Shown here: piece by piece, positions 15,351 to 24,480 of the stretch
Layout of the letters: each line of letters opens with the position of its first letter
Position numbering within the stretch: the first letter of the stretch is position 1
NCBI GenBank assembly: GCA_964459805.1
Contig: CAYWOD010000001.1
Span: forward strand, 1-59,749
Source of the DNA: DAOVRL01 sp964459805
Lineage (GTDB): Bacteria > Planctomycetota > Phycisphaerae > Sedimentisphaerales > Anaerobacaceae
DNA length: 59,749 nucleotides
Direction of reading: 5' to 3'
Position numbers and translations under genes: made by a program
The notes under the pieces: generated by a model
Told to the model about the DNA's origin: nothing
Databases searched by the model: none
The model's input: only the letters and a program-made list of their open reading frames with translations

Positions 15351-16997
15351 GTGCGGGTAGCATTGGCACAATTCAACGCGGTGGTTGGTGATTTGTCCGG
15401 CAACGCCCAAAAGATGCGGCGTATCTACGCCCTGGCCCTTGAGTCCAATGTCGATTTGTTGGTTTTCCCGGAATTGGCCCTCTGCGGTTATCCGCCCGAA
15501 GATTTGCTGTACAAGAAGCACTTTTTGTACGATAACCGCGTAACCGTCGAAAAGCTCGCCGCCGACTGCCCGGAGACAACGATAATTGTCGGCTTTGCCG
15601 AAGGCTATCAGGACAACATTTACAACTCCGCTGCCGTGCTGGGGGCCGGCAAAATCAACAAAATCTACCGAAAGGGCATGCTCCCGAATTACGGCGTCTT
15701 TGATGAGCGAAGATATTTCCAGCCCGGCACGCAACCGGTGCTAATCACCCTGAACAGTCTCAAAATCGCCCTGACCATTTGCTTTGATATCTGGAATATC
15801 GAATGGCTGCGAGGCTTCCTCAAAGACCTCGGACAGATCGATATGATTCTGAACATTTCTGCCTCGCCGTTCCATTTAGGCAAGAGCAAGAAGAGAGAGG
15901 AGCTGGCCGGTCGGTGCGCAAAAGAGTTCGGTTGCGCCGTCGCATACTGCAATCTTATCGGCGGCCAGGATGAATTGATTTTCGACGGTAGGAGTATGTT
16001 TGCTGACTCGACCGGCAGCGTCGTCGCAAAGGCCAGGGCATTCGATGAGGATTTGTTGATTGCCGAGGTTGCCGCTGCGGCCAACGGAACGGTGGTGGTC
16101 GAGCCGGCCATGCCCTCGGCCCCGCAGCCGGCCGACCCGCTTGATGAAGTCTATCAGGCACTTCTGCTCGGCACAAGGGACTACACGCGCAAGAACGGCT
16201 TCGAGAAGGTATTGCTGGGCCTCAGCGGGGGAATAGATTCTTCGGTGACCGCCGCGGTCGCTGTCGCGGCTTTGGGCGCGGAGAACGTGGTCGGCATCAC
16301 AATGCCCTCGCAATTCAACAGCCCCGAGACAAAAAGCGATGCCGAAAAGCTGGCAAACAACCTTGGTATCGAATTCGTTAGCATTCCGATCGAGCCAATG
16401 CTTAAGCGCTTCGACGAGGCGCTGAAGGCCGTCCCCGGCTGGAACAGCGAGGGTATCGCATACGAGAATTTGCAGGCCAGGATTCGCGGTTGCATCCTGA
16501 TGTCGCTGAGCAATCAGTCCGGCTCGCTCGTACTGACCACCGGCAACAAAAGCGAAACAGCGGTCGGATACACAACTCTCTACGGCGACACGGCCGGCGG
16601 ATTTGCCGTAATAAAGGACGTCCCTAAAACTCTCGTTTACCAGCTCGCCGAGCACATAAACAAAATGGCAGGCAAGCAGATCATACCGGCCGATGTGATA
16701 ACCAGAGAGCCCAGCGCCGAGCTAAAGCCCGACCAGAAAGACTCCGACTCACTGCCCGATTACGATCTGCTCGATGAAATCCTAAAAGGCTACGTCGAAG
16801 AGGACAAATCCGCCGGGCAGCTCATCGAATCGGGTCTGGACAAAGACCTCGTCCGAAAAGTCATTCGCATGGTGGATCGCAATGAGTACAAAAGAAGGCT
16901 CTCACCGCCGGGAATAAGAATCACGCCAAAGGCCTTCGGCAAAGACCGGCGACTACCAATCACAAATCATTACACGTCCGGCACAGATGCAAGCTGA
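15351..16997 (+). CDS. nadE: glutamine-dependent NAD+ synthetase
   Basis: Amidates deamido-NAD to NAD using glutamine as ammonia source and ATP. The 548 residues consist of an N-terminal carbon-nitrogen hydrolase (glutaminase) domain and a C-terminal NAD synthetase domain. The glutaminase triad is visible as Glu41 (FPELALCGYPP), Lys108 (YRKGMLPNYGVFDE) and Cys144 (TICFDIWN). The ATP pyrophosphatase loop is LSGGIDSS (291-298). The GTG at 15351 is chosen because GGAGG lies 10 bases upstream and the domain begins immediately. It follows an NADH-oxidising complex, which may be coincidental. Confidence 0.95.
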   Translation: MRVALAQFNAVVGDLSGNAQKMRRIYALALESNVDLLVFPELALCGYPPEDLLYKKHFLYDNRVTVEKLAADCPETTIIVGFAEGYQDNIYNSAAVLGAGKINKIYRKGMLPNYGVFDERRYFQPGTQPVLITLNSLKIALTICFDIWNIEWLRGFLKDLGQIDMILNISASPFHLGKSKKREELAGRCAKEFGCAVAYCNLIGGQDELIFDGRSMFADSTGSVVAKARAFDEDLLIAEVAAAANGTVVVEPAMPSAPQPADPLDEVYQALLLGTRDYTRKNGFEKVLLGLSGGIDSSVTAAVAVAALGAENVVGITMPSQFNSPETKSDAEKLANNLGIEFVSIPIEPMLKRFDEALKAVPGWNSEGIAYENLQARIRGCILMSLSNQSGSLVLTTGNKSETAVGYTTLYGDTAGGFAVIKDVPKTLVYQLAEHINKMAGKQIIPADVITREPSAELKPDQKDSDSLPDYDLLDEILKGYVEEDKSAGQLIESGLDKDLVRKVIRMVDRNEYKRRLSPPGIRITPKAFGKDRRLPITNHYTSGTDAS

Positions 16998-17080
16998 CGG
17001 GTTGGTCCGGCTGCCGGCGCAAGCGAGGCTGTTGCATAACCGGCACCCGATGCAGCCTCCGATAGTATCTTGTGCGATCA

Positions 17081-18331
17081 TTATCTGCCGGCCAGGGCCT
17101 GTGCAATGGCTCTGCCGAACTGCGCCGCAGCGAGCGGTCCGTAACAGGTTATAATATGGGCGTCTCGTTCAATGGGGGCGCCGGTGAAAACGGCACCGCC
17201 TTGCTGGAGGTTTTCCCGTTCTGACAGGAAGGCGGTTGCTCGGCGGCCCGTGAGCGCACCGGCGTTGGCCAGAATCGTGGGCGCAGCAGAAATAGCGGCC
17301 ACAATCTTGCGTTTGCCGGCGGCGTCGCGCGCGATATTCTTGGCAACCGCACTGTCAAAGTATTCTTCTACACCGGGTCCGCCTATGAAGATTATCGCAT
17401 CGTAATCATCCACTCTCAATCCGCTCAGGAGGACTTTTGACTCGACCATGTTGCCGAGCATTCCCTTTATAATCCCCCGCTTTGTACTTGCTAAAACCGT
17501 CTCTACTCCGGCCATATCGAGAGCGCGTTTTGTTTCGACAAGCTCGTCATCGCGGAAATTCTGGCTGGGAATAATTAATACGGCCTTTTTCCCGGTTGTT
17601 AGAGGTACCTGTGTGGTGGTGCTTTGCTCTATGGCGCCTGGGGTAGCTGCCTGCGTTAGCGGGTAGCCGACGCTAATGACATAAATCGCCTCGGTGTTCT
17701 TGGGCAGTTTGCAGACTCTGGCGACGCTTCGTGTATTAATACCGCCGAGAGTTACCGAGCCCAGACCCAGGCAAACGGCCTGCAACTGGATATTCTGGGC
17801 GACGTGCCCGGCCTCGAGCAGCATATATGTCTTGGCCTTGTCGCGGAATCGCGCGGTGAGTTTTCTCGCTGACCCGGCAACAACGATATCGCAGGGCGCT
17901 CGCGCCACCAACTCGTGCATTGAAGCCGCCGCGAGGGCGCCTCGGAGGTCACCAGCGGCGGTCTGCTCCAGGCTGTGCCGGCGCGGACGATATACAAACA
18001 GCCCCTCCGGCGTGACGAAATAGAGGTCTATCGGATAAATCTCCCCCGCCGACGGCGCCGTCCGCAGACCCTTTTGCGGCTCTGTTATGCCCTGACCGGC
18101 CCAGGCCAACTGGCCTATCTGTGCGAATCCAAGCGGCCGGTTGGCGTACTCACGCACGCTTCGGCGTTTGACCAGTGCCTCCTCGAGACTGAGGGCCCCC
18201 TTCAATTTCGGCTCGGCAAGCTGAATGATCTTGCTCGCGGGCCTGCGCGAGCGAGCACGAGAGCCAGCCTGCCCAAAACAGAGACCTGCAAGAGAAGTCA
18301 GAATCAGGAAAGAGATTGTCAGGCGTTTCAT
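17081..18331 (-). CDS. exported SagB-type nitroreductase / DJ-1-PfpI fusion
   Basis: A 416-residue fusion. A hydrophobic signal peptide (about 1-21) starts at ATG 18331, with GGAGG 10 bases upstream. Residues about 45-240 are a SagB/ThcOx-type FMN-dependent nitroreductase domain: RRSVREY (57-63), TAPSAGEIYPIDLY (91-104) and LGLGSVTLGGI. Residues about 248-416 form a DJ-1/PfpI domain: KKAVLIIPSQNFRDDE, IIFIGGPGVEEYF. At the nucleophile elbow the sequence is AAISAAPTIL, so Ser348 replaces the usual cysteine of AIC(A/H)(A/G)P, which argues against ordinary DJ-1 chemistry. Both parts lack obvious partners. Substrate unknown. It is transcribed alone, convergent with nadE. Confidence 0.8.
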   Translation of the reverse strand: MKRLTISFLILTSLAGLCFGQAGSRARSRRPASKIIQLAEPKLKGALSLEEALVKRRSVREYANRPLGFAQIGQLAWAGQGITEPQKGLRTAPSAGEIYPIDLYFVTPEGLFVYRPRRHSLEQTAAGDLRGALAAASMHELVARAPCDIVVAGSARKLTARFRDKAKTYMLLEAGHVAQNIQLQAVCLGLGSVTLGGINTRSVARVCKLPKNTEAIYVISVGYPLTQAATPGAIEQSTTTQVPLTTGKKAVLIIPSQNFRDDELVETKRALDMAGVETVLASTKRGIIKGMLGNMVESKVLLSGLRVDDYDAIIFIGGPGVEEYFDSAVAKNIARDAAGKRKIVAAISAAPTILANAGALTGRRATAFLSERENLQQGGAVFTGAPIERDAHIITCYGPLAAAQFGRAIAQALAGR

Positions 18332-18441
18332 TTTGTTCAAACCTCCAGAATAATTTTTGAAGCGATGAGTTACCATACGCTTATATTATACCCTCAATTG
18401 GGGCTTTCCCAGATTAAACCCCTGATTTCCCACATAAAATC

Positions 18442-18470
18442 TTGTAAAGAACTCAGGAATTTGATAGCAT
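18442..18470 (+). promoter_or_regulatory. possible promoter upstream of the beta-helix gene
   Basis: TTGTAA (18442-18447) and TAGCAT (18465-18470) have a 17-base spacer. A 33-codon reading frame (18478-18579) lies between this site and the beta-helix gene, but nothing supports it as a real gene. Confidence 0.3.
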
Positions 18471-18612
18471 AGAGCTTATGGAGGCCATTCAACGCAGTTT
18501 GCGTTGCGGTAGATTGGAGAGCCGGATGGCCGAAAAAGGCAGGGATGCTCTCAGGTCGATTTTGATGGAAGATTCTTGAGGCGTTATCTTGAGTTCTATG
18601 GAGGGCCTTCTG

Positions 18613-21051
18613 ATGAAGCTGGTTGATGTCAAGCTTGTAATCATTTTTCTGGTGCGGCTTGTGCTCGTTCCCGGCGGCGTCTTTTCGATGACAATACAGT
18701 TCGCCTCAGGGGGGACCGAGCTGGTCGCACCAGGCGATACGTGGCAATTCTTCCGGGGCACTAAGGCACCGAGCGATCCGGCCGACGCCTGGTACCAGAT
18801 CGACTTCAACGATTTGGGCTGGGAGACAGGAGATAGCGGCTTTGGCTACGGGGATAGCGACGATGAGACGAAAATCGACGACATGCGATACAACTACGTT
18901 ACGGTGTACATTCGGAAAGAGTTCTCGGTGTCGTCATTGCCCGGTGATGAGATGGTGGAGCTTGTGATCGATTACGACGATGGGTTTATTGCGTATCTCA
19001 ATGGTGACGAAGTAAAACGTCGGCACGTGACCGACGATCCTGCCACGTACGAGACGACGGCGTCTTCTCACGAGGCGGGGACGCCGGAGACGTTTGTTCT
19101 GGGAACTGTCGGCGATCTGTTGAACGATGGAAATAATGTTCTGGCGATCGAGGGGCATAATCAATCAAAAGGCAGCAGTGATTTTTCACTTATACCGGCG
19201 TTGCGAACGGCAAGCGACGCAGTTAAAAACGGCGAGACGTGGATTGTGGGGACGCAGATGGTTTCGCTTAGCGGCAGCACGGATGCTCCCCAAGCGGTCT
19301 CGGTGGCGATCGGCGGAAGCGCTGCTGATTTCAATTCCATTGATGGCACGTGGCAGGGTGAAGTTTTGCTTGCTCCCGGCTTGAACACCGTAATCGTAGA
19401 GGCGCTCGATGGGGGCGCAGGTGTTGTTGATTCGGGCTCGATAGAGATGATATATGTTCCTGCCGGGAACCATGTTTCCGGAGCCTTGACTGAGAGTACC
19501 ACGTGGTCCGGCGCCGTGATCCTTGAGGATACGGTTGTTGTTGAGACCGGTATAGTCTTGAATATTGAGGCTGGCACGGTGGTTATGATGAAGGATGCGG
19601 CTGGACTGGTCGTTAACGGACAGCTTCTCGCCGATGGGACCGAATCCGAGCCGATTCGCTTCACGCACTACGGTGACGGCACAACGTGGGAGCGGATTAT
19701 GTTCGTCGAGGCTGCGGACAGTCGGCTTGCACACTGTATTATTGAGTATTCCGATTGTGAAGGCGACCACAAGGACTACTACGACAACGACTGCGATGAG
19801 AGGACGCCTCCGCCGTCGCGGGACTATTTTCAAGCGGTGGTTGCCTTGGCGTGTCACGTCGATATCGACAACTGCCTCTTTGAGAAACTTCCCGACGACA
19901 GTTCGAGCCCGGAAGGCGATGCGATAGCGATTATATCTGATGACCCGGACCACCCCGGGGCCGCAACGGCAAATATCAGGGACTGCCGGTTTATATCAAT
20001 CGGACAGGGTGTGCATACGAGATTCTCGTACGTACTGGTTGAGGGCTGTTACTTCACGGGCCACCATGGCGACAACGACGACATCGATTTGTACGGCGAG
20101 AGCACACCGACGCCTCTTATATTGAACAACCTGATGCTGAACCCCGCCCACGATGATATGATCAACCCAACGAGATGCTCGGCTATCATGATCGGCAACG
20201 TGATCGCCGGCTGCGACGATCACGGTGTGGTTCTTCGCGACAAGTGCTATCCCGTGATGATAAACAACATAATCTACAACTGCAGCAGCGCAGGGGTTGC
20301 GGTGCAGAACCAGTGCGATGCGCTGCTGATCAACAACACGATAGTCGATTGCGGGCGGGGCGTCAGATTCTTTGACCACACAGACAGGTGGGGCCCTCCG
20401 TACTGCCTCGTGCCTGGCAGCGGCAGGGCCACGCTGATCAACTGCATTATATGGGACTGTCCGACGCCGATGTTACTGACGGACAGTCCGTGGGAGGGAG
20501 ACCGCGGCTCTCATGCAACAGTCATAAACTGTGACATTGAAGGCGGTCAGGACAGCGCATCGGTGTCCACACATTCGAGCCTCACATGGGAAGAAGGTAA
20601 TATCAATATCGATCCTCAATTTGCCGACGAGGGCGGTGGGGACCTTCATCTGAAATCCGAAGCCGGCCGATGGGACCCCACTGTACAGAACTGGGTTATA
20701 AACGGGGTAACAAGCCTGTGTATTGACGCCGGGACTTCGTACGTTGTCGATGATCCAAATTACCTCTATTGCGGCCGGATCGACTGGCGCGGCGAGTTGT
20801 GGCCGCATGGGGGGCTGATCAATATGGGGGCCTACGGCGGCACGCCCCAAGCCAGTATGTCCCGTGACGCCGAAAAAGGCAACGCCGCAGATATAGACTG
20901 CGATGGGTCAGTTGGGCTATCGGACTTTGGGCGGTTGGCGCAAAAGTGGAGGATAGAAAAGGGGCTGCTGGCCGAAGACCTGGATCGCAATGGGGTAGTG
21001 GATTTCTCCGACGTCATGCTGATGGGATGGCAGTGGTTGTGGCAGGAATAA
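18613..21051 (+). CDS. secreted right-handed beta-helix protein with dockerin-like tail
   Basis: A large exported protein of 812 residues. A signal peptide (KLVDVKLVIIFLVRLVLV...) is followed by a beta-sandwich module (YVTVYIRKEF, LVIDYDDGFIAYLNG), usual in planctomycete carbohydrate-related proteins. A beta-helix of parallel repeats follows (NIRDCRFISIG, VEGCYFTGHHGD, LINNTIVDCG). The last 55 residues carry two EF-hand-like loops (DIDCDGSVGLSDF and DLDRNGVVDFSDV), a dockerin-like calcium-binding pair. No catalytic residues can be assigned. It may bind or cleave polysaccharide at the cell surface. The ATG at 18613 is chosen because GGAGGG is just upstream and a signal peptide follows. It ends 159 bases before the VanZ gene. 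Confidence 0.82.
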   Translation: MKLVDVKLVIIFLVRLVLVPGGVFSMTIQFASGGTELVAPGDTWQFFRGTKAPSDPADAWYQIDFNDLGWETGDSGFGYGDSDDETKIDDMRYNYVTVYIRKEFSVSSLPGDEMVELVIDYDDGFIAYLNGDEVKRRHVTDDPATYETTASSHEAGTPETFVLGTVGDLLNDGNNVLAIEGHNQSKGSSDFSLIPALRTASDAVKNGETWIVGTQMVSLSGSTDAPQAVSVAIGGSAADFNSIDGTWQGEVLLAPGLNTVIVEALDGGAGVVDSGSIEMIYVPAGNHVSGALTESTTWSGAVILEDTVVVETGIVLNIEAGTVVMMKDAAGLVVNGQLLADGTESEPIRFTHYGDGTTWERIMFVEAADSRLAHCIIEYSDCEGDHKDYYDNDCDERTPPPSRDYFQAVVALACHVDIDNCLFEKLPDDSSSPEGDAIAIISDDPDHPGAATANIRDCRFISIGQGVHTRFSYVLVEGCYFTGHHGDNDDIDLYGESTPTPLILNNLMLNPAHDDMINPTRCSAIMIGNVIAGCDDHGVVLRDKCYPVMINNIIYNCSSAGVAVQNQCDALLINNTIVDCGRGVRFFDHTDRWGPPYCLVPGSGRATLINCIIWDCPTPMLLTDSPWEGDRGSHATVINCDIEGGQDSASVSTHSSLTWEEGNINIDPQFADEGGGDLHLKSEAGRWDPTVQNWVINGVTSLCIDAGTSYVVDDPNYLYCGRIDWRGELWPHGGLINMGAYGGTPQASMSRDAEKGNAADIDCDGSVGLSDFGRLAQKWRIEKGLLAEDLDRNGVVDFSDVMLMGWQWLWQE

Positions 21052-21210
21052 GAATGAGTGGAAAAGGCGACCGGCCCAGAGGTCGAGAATTGCAATTATT
21101 CACCGAACAATGCGTTACATTGCAAGCGAGTCTCTGGTAGAATTGAATGGGTACTTTTATGAAAGTTGAAATAGTCCCCACAACGCCGGCAACGCATTTA
21201 GAGGATTTTG

Positions 21211-21963
21211 ATGGCTTTATTGTATCGCCAGAAGCTGGGCATGCTCTTGTTAGCAATCTATTGGCCCACACTGTTTATCGTCTCGCATATCCGCATCCCA
21301 TTAGTGGTTCGCAAAGCCGAGGTCTCCGACAAGGGTTTGCACTTCCTTGCTTACCTGATTTTGGTTTTCTTGCTCTGGTTCGTGCTCAATCCCGACCGCA
21401 AAGTGCGATGGCACAGGGCCGGTGTCTGGTGGGTATTGCTGGCACTGATCGCATACGGGGTTGTTGACGAATTGCTTCAGGGCTATCTTGGGCGCAGTTG
21501 TGATATCAGAGACTTGGGCGCGGACGTGGTTGGGATTGCCACCGGGTTATTGTTGTTTTCACTTTTTACGTTTTGGCCGGCCGCTGTTGTGGTTGCGGGT
21601 GTTACTATCTTCGGGCTGACAAACATCGCACGAGCCAATCTGGCCGACCTGCTACCGATCACAAACACAATATTCGGCCTGCTTTCCTATGCGCTCTTCA
21701 GTCTCCTGTGGATTCGCTACATACAACATTTTGATTCGCTCAGAGCCCCCAAGGCAAGATGGCTGGCATCAGCAATGGCCCTGCCGACAGCGTTCCTATT
21801 GGTTGTAAGGTTGTTTTCCGTAGTGCTCGGCAGAGATTTTGCAGTACAAGATGTGCTCGTCTCTTTTGCGGGGATCCTTGCGGGTGTCGCCGCTTTCTGC
21901 CTGGCCATCCCATTTCGCAAAGGCCTCACTAAAACTCAGGGACCCTCACTCGAAGACGGTTGA
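21211..21963 (+). CDS. VanZ-like membrane protein
   Basis: A 250-residue membrane protein with about seven hydrophobic segments. The N-terminal half has the VanZ-family pattern: SDKGLHFLAYLILVFLL, then VDELLQGYLGRSCDIRDLGADVVGI. The Lys/His, Glu and Asp residues are the conserved polar ones. The C-terminal half is an extra helical region without a recognised family. The original VanZ affects teicoplanin resistance, but most members have unknown roles in envelope biology. The ATG at 21211 is preceded by GAGGA. Its last 28 bases overlap the end of the convergent TIGR03790 gene. Confidence 0.75.
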   Translation: MALLYRQKLGMLLLAIYWPTLFIVSHIRIPLVVRKAEVSDKGLHFLAYLILVFLLWFVLNPDRKVRWHRAGVWWVLLALIAYGVVDELLQGYLGRSCDIRDLGADVVGIATGLLLFSLFTFWPAAVVVAGVTIFGLTNIARANLADLLPITNTIFGLLSYALFSLLWIRYIQHFDSLRAPKARWLASAMALPTAFLLVVRLFSVVLGRDFAVQDVLVSFAGILAGVAAFCLAIPFRKGLTKTQGPSLEDG

Positions 21964-23195
21964 GATTTCTTAAAGGGCCTGTACAGCGGATCACCTATCA
22001 GCAGCAACTGCCACGAGTTGAACGGCTTGGTGCGGTAATATGCCTCAACAAGACAAGCGCCTTTGTACAACTCCTGGAAGAATTGTTTCGGCTGCGGAAA
22101 TGTGTGAAGATACGGCTCGTTTACCGCTCCTAACGTCGCGGTTATGCCGTCTCTGAGCATTGCCGGGCACCAGTTGCTGCTATTGGGATCACGAAGGCCT
22201 GCCGCCTCGAGACTTGCGATGTGATAGCCTATCGCGCCATCGACGAATTCAAAGGCATCCACGTACTTTCTCAGACTATACCAGCCGCAGTAAATAGCCG
22301 CCTGCGGACAGGAGCCGGGAGCGAAAAGCTCCGGCGTTCGCTCCTCTTTCACGGGCATTGCGGTCCGCAATCTTGTGAGTATGGCCAGGTCCCTTAAAGA
22401 CTGGTCGAAATAACCGTACAGATTGGACTTTTCGTTCTTAATACCCCTCGAATCGATGTAGGCGATGCCCTTTAACCCTGTTTTCTCCGCTTCTATTGCC
22501 TTATCGACAAGGCCTTCGATTATTTCATGATCCGAACCGTCAAGCCGGCTGACCATAAGCGTTTGAAAGCTCAGACCCAGCACGTCACCTTTGAGCCTAT
22601 TCGGCTGCCAGCGATACAGATCATAAGCACCAACCAGCGCCATCGACAATTCACTGTCCACCGAAGCATTTGTTTCTTTGCCGTTGATGCGGTCGATTTC
22701 CAGTTGCAGCTTGGCCACTTTCTGCTTGCTTTTCTCTTGCTCGTCCTGCGTCCGGCCCGTCTCGCCCGAGGCATCCTGCTCTAACTGCTCAATCCTCTTC
22801 TTTTCCTGCTTTATTGATTCTTCCAGCTCTTTTAGCCTCCCCTCCTGGCCTTTTAGCGGCGCTCGGCTTCCCACCCTGATCGGCACACCGTAAGTCGTCA
22901 GCAGACATCTGATTTCGCCCGGGACCCTCTTTTTGAGCAGTTCCCAGCGAATCGGCTCGGCTATCCAACTTTCATAATCGTCTCTGCTGATGTTATCACG
23001 GAGGCTTTTGCCTAAATGCAGGTAAAGGATATTCTCATAGGGCACCTTCCGCTTCTGACAGTAGTATCGGCCGATCCGGCTCGATGCCGACATATTCCTG
23101 TTGACCACCACGAGAATCTCTTTGGGCCCCAGCGCAAAAGCCGCGCCACAGCCCGCCAAAACAAGCGAAATTGCCAACCTTACTCTAACCGCCAT
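21936..23195 (-). CDS. TIGR03790-family lipoprotein with coiled-coil insertion
   Basis: A 419-residue exported protein of the uncharacterised TIGR03790 family, frequent in planctomycetes and other envelope-complex bacteria. Family traits are VVVNRNMSASSRIGRYYCQKRKVP, CLLTTYGVPIRV (97-108), ASVDSEL (177-183) and MVSRLDG. The signal peptide ends in LAGC (13-16), a good lipobox, so it is probably a lipoprotein. Residues about 118-172, rich in Glu, Lys and Gln, form a likely coiled coil inserted between the TTYGVP and SVDSEL blocks. The ATG at 23195 is preferred to the in-frame TTG at 23213. Function unknown. It lies downstream of kamA on the same strand. Confidence 0.75.
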   Translation of the reverse strand: MAVRVRLAISLVLAGCGAAFALGPKEILVVVNRNMSASSRIGRYYCQKRKVPYENILYLHLGKSLRDNISRDDYESWIAEPIRWELLKKRVPGEIRCLLTTYGVPIRVGSRAPLKGQEGRLKELEESIKQEKKRIEQLEQDASGETGRTQDEQEKSKQKVAKLQLEIDRINGKETNASVDSELSMALVGAYDLYRWQPNRLKGDVLGLSFQTLMVSRLDGSDHEIIEGLVDKAIEAEKTGLKGIAYIDSRGIKNEKSNLYGYFDQSLRDLAILTRLRTAMPVKEERTPELFAPGSCPQAAIYCGWYSLRKYVDAFEFVDGAIGYHIASLEAAGLRDPNSSNWCPAMLRDGITATLGAVNEPYLHTFPQPKQFFQELYKGACLVEAYYRTKPFNSWQLLLIGDPLYRPFKKSQPSSSEGP

Positions 23196-23228
23196 ACTCA
23201 ACCAATCTTCCAATCGCGCAAATAATTA

Positions 23229-23249
23229 ACCCCCGATTTTACCGGGGGT
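23229..23249 (-). terminator. hairpin between kamA and the TIGR03790 gene
   Basis: ACCCCCG and CGGGGGT form a seven-pair stem with a seven-base A/T-rich loop. Read on the minus strand it lies downstream of the kamA stop and is followed by TAATTATTT, a weak T-rich tract, so it could end kamA transcription. Confidence 0.4.
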
Positions 23250-23327
23250 CATCCAGGCAGCTCAGAACCAACCAACGGATGCCGGGACGGGATCAGCGAC
23301 GACGACCCTGTTCGCCCCGCACAACCT

Positions 23328-24452
23328 TTACGGCAGGCTGATTCGACAATCATCGACCATTTCATCGTAATCGTCCAGCCAGTAGGCGTTCGGATTACTT
23401 CGGTAAACCATGAAACGCCCGCTGTTCGCATCATCGGCCGCCCGATGATACTTGAAATAGACGTAATCTTTCGTCCTGCCGACTATCTCTATCTTGCCTG
23501 TCGAGTGTGACATCGTGTAACGGACCCGCTTTCCAAGTCCCGATACGAGTGATTTGGCCTGCTCTACTATCCCATAGCCTTCTTCAATCGGGACCGTGTA
23601 TGCCTTGTTGCCCAGGGCCGGACGACACTGGAAAATATAGTAGGGAGCCGCACCGATATAAGACAGTTTCCCGAGCAGCTCGGCCATAACCTTGGGGTCG
23701 TCGTTTAGCCCTCTTATCAAAGGCGTTTGGTTCGCTGTGATCGCACCGGCCTTGGCCAGCAGATGGACGGCCTTGACCGCCACATCAGTCAATTCCCTCG
23801 AATGAACAAAGTGCGTCATTATGTATATTTTCTTCCGCTCGGTGCTGCAGGCCTCTATCATCTCCAGCAGCGTCGGGTCGTCGAGAATCCGATACGGATT
23901 AAAGGCAGGTATCTTCGTCCCGATACGAATAATCCGGACGTGCTCGATTTGCCTTAGTTGCCGGATAATGTTCTCGATCTTTGACGTCGTCAGCACGAGC
24001 GGATCGCCCCCGGTCAGCAGCACGTTGTTTATCTCGGAATGCTGCCTTATGTACTGCATTGCCGCCGGTACGTCCCGCAGGTATGCGCTCTGCGGCTCCA
24101 TGAAGACACGCTTGCGGAAGCAGTATCGGCAGATACCATCGCAAACATTGCTGAGCAAAAACAGTGCCGTCGAATTATACTTGTGCTCGAGGCCGGGCAT
24201 AACCGTATAGGCCTCTTCATTCGAGGGGTCAAGCCGGCCCCACTCTTCGAGCTCCTGCAAATGGGGGACGATAATCGAACGAATCGGGTCATCAGGGTCG
24301 TCCCAGTCGATAAGCGACAGATAATAGTCGTTGGCTCGAAAAGCAAACTTGTTGGTGACCTCCTTCAAATCAGCAATTTCCTGCTCACTCAACTGCTCCA
24401 ACTGCTCTATTTTCGTGAGGTATTTGGTTCTATTCGAAGTTTTCGTTCCCAT
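23328..24452 (-). CDS. KamA-family radical SAM protein (lysine 2,3-aminomutase-like)
   Basis: A 374-residue radical SAM enzyme of the KamA/EpmB family. CDGICRYCFRKR holds Cys104, 108 and 111, and NNVLLTGGDPLVL is the SAM-contacting GGDP motif. MTHFVHSRELT and NQTPLIRGLNDD are strongly aminomutase-like. The glycine-rich PLP-lysine motif of true lysine 2,3-aminomutases (PGGGGK) is not present at the expected place. The corresponding region reads MSHSTGKIEI, so the PLP lysine and substrate are uncertain. The last 50 residues are an extra acidic tail (YWLDDYDEMVDD). It lies 28 bases downstream of the sugar transferase on the same strand. Confidence 0.8.
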   Translation of the reverse strand: MGTKTSNRTKYLTKIEQLEQLSEQEIADLKEVTNKFAFRANDYYLSLIDWDDPDDPIRSIIVPHLQELEEWGRLDPSNEEAYTVMPGLEHKYNSTALFLLSNVCDGICRYCFRKRVFMEPQSAYLRDVPAAMQYIRQHSEINNVLLTGGDPLVLTTSKIENIIRQLRQIEHVRIIRIGTKIPAFNPYRILDDPTLLEMIEACSTERKKIYIMTHFVHSRELTDVAVKAVHLLAKAGAITANQTPLIRGLNDDPKVMAELLGKLSYIGAAPYYIFQCRPALGNKAYTVPIEEGYGIVEQAKSLVSGLGKRVRYTMSHSTGKIEIVGRTKDYVYFKYHRAADDANSGRFMVYRSNPNAYWLDDYDEMVDDCRISLP

Positions 24453-24480
24453 TTAATTCGCTCCAATTAGCGACTCTTCT

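Noticed and set aside
18478..18579. A 33-codon reading frame behind a possible promoter
   Set aside because: No ribosome site or conserved feature; it more likely belongs to the leader of the beta-helix gene.
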